From: Ophiocordyceps camponoti-saundersi (nom. inval.)
Lineage: Eukaryota; Ascomycota; Sordariomycetes; Hypocreales; Ophiocordycipitaceae
Reading direction: 5' to 3'
NCBI GenBank assembly: GCA_003339415.1
Contig: PDHQ01000615.1
Coordinates: forward strand, 1 to 13,762
DNA length: 13,762 nucleotides
In this document: positions 9,090 through 13,762 of the stretch, piece after piece
How positions within the stretch are numbered: position 1 is the stretch's first letter
Layout: every line of letters begins with the position of its first letter
The notes under the pieces: generated by a model
What the model saw: only the letters and a program-made list of their open reading frames with translations
Databases searched by the model: none
What the model was told of the DNA's origin: nothing
Translations under genes and position numbers: made by a program

Positions 9090-9600
9090 CTCTAAAAGCC
9101 TTATTAAAGTATAATTTAACCGGCAGAAAACCCTCGCGGGTAGCAGAAAACTAGCATCGTGCTATCTTTAGCTATTAATAGAGCCGAAAAGATAGATAAA
9201 GGCTATATAGGGCATATAAGACGTAGGAGAAGAAGGAAAACCGGCAGGCCGAGCACACGCTTAAGGCTAGAGAAAGATTAAAAAAGAAGAAGGCTATCTT
9301 AAGGTAGAAGAGGTAAAAGGCCTATAAGGGCAGCGGCGTCGGTAGTCAGGCTCGCAAGTAGTCGTTATCGCTAGCGGCGTTATCGCAGCGTTAGGCAGTT
9401 ATAGATAAAGGTAATAGCGGCAGGCGTAGGCAGAATTAGATATTATCGCGATTAGGAAAGAGAAGGTCGTTATAAGGAAGATAAAGTTGAGAGGGAAGAG
9501 GGGAAAAGAAGAAGACGGCTAGGTAAAGAAAACGAATAGTAGAAGAAGAAAAGATAGCTAGGAACTATAACTTCGGCGTCTTCTTTATTAATTCTTTATA
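9090..9600 (+). pseudogene. Possible C-terminal tail of a DDE-type transposase, degenerate
   Basis: One plus-strand frame gives KYNLTGRKPSRVAEN, HRAIFSY, then RLYRAYKT, EKKENRQAEHTLKARERLKK, KKAIL and GSGVGSQARK, separated mostly by TAG/TAA at probable former Gln codons. A Lys/Arg/Gln/Glu-rich coiled tail after a short FS-containing segment is typical of the C-terminal part of fungal Tc1/mariner-pogo (Fot1-like) transposases. No catalytic Asp-Asp-Asp/Glu region is present, so only the end of the gene would be here. From about 9480 the sequence becomes similar to the purine-rich frames of copies A and B (GAGAGGGAA) and ends in the shared YNFGVFFI motif. CpA in GCA context survives better here than in the flanks. 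The family call is a pattern judgement and other charged proteins are possible. Confidence 0.33.
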
Positions 9601-9879
9601 GATATATCGAAGAAGCAGGGGCTGCCGTGAAGGAAGGTATATTAGGGAGAGTAGTGGCGAGGGCAGAATAGAAGTAAAACGAAGCATCACGTAGTAAAAA
9701 GACCTCGAGTAAAAAAAGAGAGGCTTTTCTCTTTCGATCACGTCGAGGAAAAGAGTTCGAACGGGGGAAAAGATACTTAGTGCGTATCGAAAGTAAAGAG
9801 AAAATAATAAGGAATTCTAAGTAATATAGGGTAATCCTTATAATTCGTAGCAATTCTAAAAGGAAGGAAAAGAATAAAG

Positions 9880-10645
9880 GCTATATAGCTAGGTAGCCTA
9901 ACTAGCTATATAAGGATACGCTTACGGCGACTACCTTTATATTTTAAAAAGCTTATAGCTACCTTAGTCGTTATTCCTTAAAACTATCTACACTTTATTA
10001 TAATAAATTACCGAATAGAGTATCCGTTCTAAGGTGCCGAGAGATTTATTAAATTATTCGTAATTATCGTTCTTTATCACCGCCGTAATTATATAGTAAA
10101 CTAATATCTTATTCTTTTCTATATAGAGGATTACTATCTAGCTTACCCTCCTCCTCGCCCCGAAAGTAAAAAGACTTAGACCTCTATATCCCCTAATCCT
10201 CTACGATTAAGCTATTATACTTAGACCTGCCTATTCCCCCGGTAGTTATAAGATTTAGATCTCCCCTTCGTTTAGCTCCTCCTTATTAAAGTTATATATA
10301 AACGTATCCGTGCGTCCTCGTTTACGGGGCGGCAGACTATTAGCTACTATAAGATTATCCTCGAGCCCTATTATTTTATCGTTACTAGTTAGTATTAATA
10401 GTTATTCGACGAGGTTAGGTCGGGATATTATATAACTAAGGCGCTTATCGAGGGAGCGACGCTAATTTATAGCGGATTAGAATTCCGTAACGATATTAAG
10501 AAGCGCTTATATAAGCTATTGCATATAGTTAGCAACGTTAGTAAGAGAGTTATTATAGGCTTCGTTCCTAGCAGCTAAGTTATCCGCGATCTATCTAAGA
10601 GCGTTTAGGATTTAAGAAGATATATCGTTCTCGATATTTTCTTAT
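9880..10645 (-). pseudogene. Unrecognised minus-strand reading frame, copy B
   Basis: Same frame as 7454-7862 but longer. It passes through IADNLAARNEAYNNSLTNVA, IIGLEDNLIVANSLPPRKRG, FIYNFNKEELNEGEI and the TAA at 10255-10257. Without a shift it continues through a stop-dense link to LFTFGARRRVS, IVILYIEKNKILVYYIITAV, IKNDNYE, FNKSLGTLERILYSVIYYNK and IVLRNND, ending near 9880. All stops noted are TAA/TAG. This suggests a former single protein of at least 250 residues, with the apparent stop at 10255 itself a mutated Gln codon; two adjacent genes is the alternative. TpG depletion makes TGA rare in any frame, so absence of TGA is only weak support. At about 10646 a one-base T-run difference from copies A and C breaks the frame. 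No family recognised. Confidence 0.42.
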
Positions 10646-10690
10646 TTTTTTATAATTAAATAACGGTAGCGGCGTAAGATAGCTCTTAAG

Positions 10691-10731
10691 AATAGAACTT
10701 AAGAATAAAACTTAAGAATTAAACTTATAAG
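10691..10731. repeat. 13-bp tandem repeat, three copies
   Basis: Units AATAGAACTTAAG, AATAAAACTTAAG and AATTAAACTTATAAG follow one another. Copy A (from 7889) has one unit and copy C (12902-12927) has two. Because 13 is not a multiple of three, each change shifts the minus-strand frame. Confidence 0.88.
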
Positions 10732-11000
10732 TTTATATAAGAGAAAGGGGGCGAGGAGGGGGGTTTATATTTAGATAAACTAGGACGTGAATATATCGTA
10801 AGTTACTTAAACAAGTAAATTAGCGGTATTATTATAAAAACGAAGAAAAATACCGGTAAAACGAACCGTCTAAGAGAGGCGTTCGTTTGCCCTTTTCTAA
10901 AGGATAGGTATATTATAAGGCTATAAATCGCTATATTAATAGAGAATTAGATAAGATTAGTATCGATAAAGGATAACTATAAAAGGCGTTTATATACTAC

Positions 11001-11040
11001 GATAAGAAAGATAAGATCCGATAAGATCCGATAAGATCTA
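11001..11040. repeat. GATAAG / GATAAGATCC tandem tract, copy B
   Basis: GATAAG followed by AAAGATAAGATCC and further 10-bp GATAAGATCC-like units, ending in GATCTAATAATAAG. It sits at the same place as the tracts at 8175 and 13196, upstream of both the minus-strand and the plus-strand frames. Confidence 0.8.
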
Positions 11041-11152
11041 ATAATAAGAAAAGGGAAGAAGAGGAAAGTAAGAAAGCAGGGAAGAAAAGAAGAAGAAGGA
11101 CGCTATACGCTATAATTTATCGTCTAGAGCGGCTAAGTTTATATCTAATTAA

Positions 11153-11403
11153 ATGCTTAAGAAGAAAGAGCGTTATCTTAGACGAAGAGGCGTACTTCTT
11201 TAGGGTCCGAAGGGAAAGAAGAAGATAGAAACGAGCGGGAAGGATAAGATAACGGGGGGGACGAAGTCGAGAGGGAAGAGAAAATATAAAGAAACGAATA
11301 GGCATAATAAGAAGAAAACGGCTAGTTAAAGAAAGAAGAACGGGCAGAAAAAGAAGAAAACGACCGGGGACTACGCTTTAGGCGTCTTCCTTATTCGTAA
11401 TTA
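11153..11403 (+). pseudogene. Purine-rich plus-strand frame coding a charged tail, copy B
   Basis: From ATGCTTAAGAAG the frame reads MLKKKERYLRRRGVLL, then TAG, then a Lys-rich stretch (GPKGKKKIETSGKDK and beyond), one further TAA, and ends in DYALGVFLIRN and TAA. It corresponds to 8314-8592 in copy A, but the predicted residues differ because the two copies are in different frames near the start. The conserved ending and the ATGCTTAA start are the best evidence that something coding once lay here. No fold or function is recognised. Confidence 0.33.
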
Positions 11404-11741
11404 AGGAGAGTAATAGAGAAGAAATATGCCTTCTTAAGAGAACGTTGTAAGTCAGATACTAACTGCCGAATCGTAGGTCTTCGACGACTAAATCTAGTAT
11501 TTACTTCGGAAGAGCGGAAAAGAGACTAAGATAATAACGTGCTATAACTTTAGGACCGTCTCCTCCCGGACCTACCTAGCCTAAGCTAATAGATCGCGTT
11601 CTTCGCCTTTATTAGATAAGACTTACGCTATAGTAGTTTTTATAAGGTCCTTGCCGCGTATCCCTTATTAAATGCCTTTTTTTTTTCCTTCGCTACGGGT
11701 TACTAATACTTCTACGTAAGTATCTATATCCGATTATAAAA
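11404..11741. repeat. Segment present in B and C but absent from A
   Basis: Homologous to about 13450-13762. Shared blocks include AATAGAGAAGAA, GTCTTCGA, AGAGCGGAAAAGAGAC versus AGAGCGGAAAGAGACG, CTAGTAGATCG-like and TATAAGGTCCTT. Both copies run into a T tract (ten T at 11677-11686; thirteen T, C, twelve T at 13733-13758). In B it is bracketed by two copies of the GGCGTCTTC motif (11384 region and 11787 region). Copy A has only one such motif and no segment. Confidence 0.7.
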
Positions 11742-11764
11742 AGCAGAAGAAGAAGAAGAAGAAG
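11742..11764 (+). repeat. (GAA)n microsatellite
   Basis: AGCAGAAGAAGAAGAAGAAGA-type purine run of about seven triplets, directly before the GATAGCC...GGCGTCTTC motif. It lies in the equivalent position to the Lys-rich codons of the purine-rich frames, so it may be an expansion within former coding sequence. Confidence 0.85.
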
Positions 11765-12091
11765 ATAGCCGAGTAATATAACTTCGGCGTCTTCGTTATT
11801 TACCTTTAACGGACGTATTAAATAAGGAGGTGCTCTTATAAAGAAAGGCGCGTAAGAGAGAGCAGTAGTAAGGGCAGGAGAGAGGTAAAACTAATTATCG
11901 CGGAGTAAAAGAGCCGTAAGAAGAAAAAAATAGCTCTTCTCGTTCGATTACACCTAGGAAAGTAACTATAACGTGGGAAAAAGACACTTATAGCGAATCG
12001 AAAAAGTAAAGGAAAAAAACGAGTAATACTAAGTAATATAGGGTAATCCTCGTAATTCGTAGCAATTCTAAAGGGAAGGAAAAGAATAAGG

Positions 12092-12878
12092 GCTACGTAA
12101 ATAGGTAGCCTAACTAGCTATATAAGGATACGCTTACGGCGACTACCTTTATATTTTAAAGGGCTTACGGCTACTTTAGTTATTATTCCTTAAGACTATC
12201 TACACTTTATTATAATAAATTACCGAATAGAGTATCCGTTCTAAGGTGCCGAGAGATTTATCGAATTATTCGTAATTATCGTTCTTTATCACCGCCGTAA
12301 TTATAAAGTAAACTAATATCTTATCCTTTTCTATATAAAGGATTACTATCTAGCTTACCCTCCTCCTCGCCCCGAAAGTAAAAAGACTTAGACCTCTATA
12401 TCCCCTAATCCTCTATAATTAAGCTATTATACTTAAACCTGCCTATTCCCCCGGTAGTTATAAGATTTAGATCTCCCCTTCGTCTAGCTCCTCCTTATTA
12501 ATATCGTATATAAATATATCCGTGCGTCCTCGTTCGCAGGGCGGCAAACCGTTAGCTACTATAAGATTATCCTCGAGCCCTATTATTTTATTATTACTAG
12601 TTAGTATTAATAGTTATTCGATAAGGTTAGGTTAGGATATTATATAACTAAGGCGCTTATCGAAGGAGCGAAGCTAATTCGTAAAGGATCGGATTTCCGT
12701 AGCGAAATTAATAAGCACCTATATAAGCTATTATATATAGGAGGCGACGTTAGTAAGAGGGTTACTATAGGCTCCGCTCCTAGCGGTAAAGTTCTCCGCG
12801 ATTTATCTTAGAGCGTTAAAGATTTAAGAAGCTATATCGTTCTCGATATTTTCTTATTCTTTATAATTAAATAATAGT
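12092..12878 (-). pseudogene. Unrecognised minus-strand reading frame, copy C
   Basis: The same frame as in copies A and B, readable from FNYKE near 12878 through NALR, FTARSGAYSNPLTNVASYI, IIGLEDNLIVANGLPPCERG (the basic patch now altered), FIYDINKEELDEGEI and the TAA at 12467-12469. It then continues through LFTFGARRRVS, IVILYIEKDKILVYFIITAV, IKNDNYE, FDKSLGTLERILYSVIYYNK and IVLRNNN. Stops are TAA/TAG. That the frame is maintained across the 10255/12467 TAA in both copies, with no indel, argues that the two parts belonged to one protein. It is non-functional now and the family is unknown. A weaker upstream reading (TPFIVILYRY, SYLFLY, PYNTPIP) extends to about 13187, but the 13-bp repeat breaks continuity. 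Confidence 0.42.
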
Positions 12879-12901
12879 CGCAACGTAAGATAGCTTTTAA
12901 G

Positions 12902-12927
12902 AATTAAACTTAAGAATTAAACTTACG
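12902..12927. repeat. 13-bp tandem repeat, two copies
   Basis: AATTAAACTTAAG followed by AATTAAACTTACG. This is the equivalent of the three-copy array at 10691 and the single unit at 7889. Confidence 0.88.
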
Positions 12928-13195
12928 AGTATATATAAGAGAAAGGGGGATAAGGGGGTTTATATATATATAAACTAGGACGTGAATATATCGTAAGTTA
13001 CTTAAATAAGTAAATTAGCGGCGTTATTACGAAAACGAAGAAAAATACCGGTAAAACGAACCGTCTAAAAGAGGCGTTCGTTTACCCCTTTCTAAGGGAT
13101 AGGGGTATTATAGGGCTATAAATCGCTATATTAATAGAGAAATAGATAAGATTAGTATCGATAAAGGATAACTATAAAAGGCGTCTATATACTAC

Positions 13196-13268
13196 GATAA
13201 GAAAGATAAGATCCGATAAGATCCGATAAGATATAATAAGATCTGATAAGATCTAATAAAATCTAATA
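13196..13268. repeat. GATAAG / GATAAGATCC tandem tract, copy C (longest)
   Basis: About six 10-bp units of the GATAAGATCC/GATAAGATCT type, with one ATAATAAG variant. It is longer than in B or A, so the tract has changed copy number between repeat units. Confidence 0.85.
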
Positions 13269-13349
13269 ATAAGAAAAGGGAAGAAGAGGAAAGTAAGAAG
13301 GCGGGGAAGAAAGGAAGAAGAAGGACGCTATACGCTATAACGTATCGTC

Positions 13350-13480
13350 TAAAGCCGCTAAGAAGAAGAAGATAACTAAATAAAGAATATAAACGAGGAG
13401 AAAAGGGGGAATATAGCCGGGCAGTACGCTATCGGTATCTTCTTTATTTATCTTTTAGGAGAATAATAGAGAAGAACTAT
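13350..13480 (+). pseudogene. Remnant of the purine-rich plus-strand frame, copy C
   Basis: Only the end of the charged frame remains: AAGAAGAAGATAAC-type Lys codons, then a reading GQYAIGIFFIYLL that matches the conserved ending YxxGxF of the other copies. The 5' part present in A and B is deleted. Non-functional. Confidence 0.3.
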
Positions 13481-13732
13481 ACCTTATTAAAAAAATATCG
13501 TAGGCCGAAAGCCGACTACTAAATCGTAAGTCTTCGAAAAGCAAATATTATATTTCCTTTAATAGAGCGGAAAGAGACGAAAAGAATACCGTATTATAGC
13601 TTTAAAGCCGTCTCTACTCGGATATGCTAGCTTAGACTAGTAGATCGTATCCTTCGTATTTAGTCGATAAGGCTTATACTACTATAATCTCTATAAGGTC
13701 CTTACCGTGCGCTCTCGATTAAAAGCTCCGTG

Positions 13733-13758
13733 TTTTTTTTTTTTTCTTTTTTTTTTTT
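13733..13758 (+). repeat. Poly-T tract at window end
   Basis: Thirteen T, one C and twelve T. It corresponds to the shorter T10 run at 11677-11686 and marks the same junction in unit C. Confidence 0.95.
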
Positions 13759-13762
13759 ATCC

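Larger units (their letters stand above)
9566..11776. repeat. Repeat family unit B (about 2.21 kb, head to tail with C)
   Basis: Begins at TATAACTTCGGCGTCTTC and ends where the same string restarts at 11777, giving a period of 2211-2212. Other anchors agree: GGATTACTATCTAG at 10128 and 12340, the frame-ending TTA at 10255 and 12467, and CTATCTACACTTT at 9984 and 12196. Internal order is a right-hand block (9566-10127), a block with the minus-strand frame (10128-10990), a GATAAG tract, a purine-rich plus frame (11153-11403), and a segment ending in a T run (11404-11686). Divergence from C is uneven along its length. Confidence 0.9.
11777..13762. repeat. Repeat family unit C (cut by the window end)
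   Basis: Tandem neighbour of unit B with the same internal order. It lacks roughly 150 bases of the purine-rich region, including the ATGCTTAA start, so later anchors are offset by about 2056 instead of 2212. It is also cut by the window end within the segment corresponding to 11404-11741. The 219 bases at 12196-12414 differ from B at only five positions by my count, whereas around 12654-12772 roughly one base in five differs. Confidence 0.9.

Noticed and set aside
9596..9853. 85-codon minus-strand frame
   Set aside because: It is not maintained in the equivalent part of unit C and its composition matches chance in AT-rich DNA.
11117..11305. 62-codon minus-strand frame
   Set aside because: Shadow of the purine-rich frame of copy B; the region is deleted in copy C.
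13733..13758. Intrinsic transcription terminator
   Set aside because: T runs without a stem in a eukaryotic repeat; the run is a shared repeat junction.
4294..13762. Mitochondrial or bacterial origin because of the TA-rich composition
   Set aside because: CpG is common and depletion is specific to CpA/TpG, with repeated, decayed elements and no compact genes or ribosome binding sites.

Overview
This window looks like a repeat-rich, gene-free tract of a filamentous ascomycete (Pezizomycotina) genome. Beyond base 4300, TpA is very common while CpA and TpG are almost absent: the line 10381-10440 has 13 TpA, no CpA and no TpG by my count. CpG remains common. That pattern is the signature of repeat-induced point mutation (RIP, C-to-T preferentially in CpA). 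I see no intact gene, tRNA or rRNA. The long open frames are either translations of a minisatellite or shadows of degenerate repeats.

Bases 1-4140 are a minisatellite with a 36-bp unit built around an 18-bp palindrome. It falls in two blocks (1-3093 and 3247-4140). Each block is followed by the same 153-bp AT-rich sequence (3094-3246 and 4141-4293). The two 153-bp copies differ at nine sites by my reading, and all nine are G-to-A or C-to-T going from the first copy to the second.

Bases 4294 to about 6600 hold a minus-strand relic that I read as the Gag region of a Ty1/copia-type LTR retrotransposon, ending in a damaged zinc-knuckle motif. In the expected order pol should follow on the low-coordinate side, but the minisatellite lies there instead. 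Around 6615-6706 is a short island that kept CpA/TpG and carries an inverted repeat and a direct repeat. Bases 6720-7320 show nothing recognisable.

Bases 7322-13762 are built from one repeat family present as copies A, B and C. B and C are head to tail with a period of about 2.21 kb; A is partial and edged by long C and G homopolymers. Each copy carries a degenerate minus-strand reading frame of unknown identity and a purine-rich plus-strand frame coding for a charged tail. Between A and B lies a further plus-strand relic (about 9090-9600), Lys/Arg/Gln-rich like the C-terminal tail of fungal DDE transposases.

Nothing here appears able to work as a gene today. The interest lies in repeat architecture, the RIP record, and the unidentified three-copy frame.
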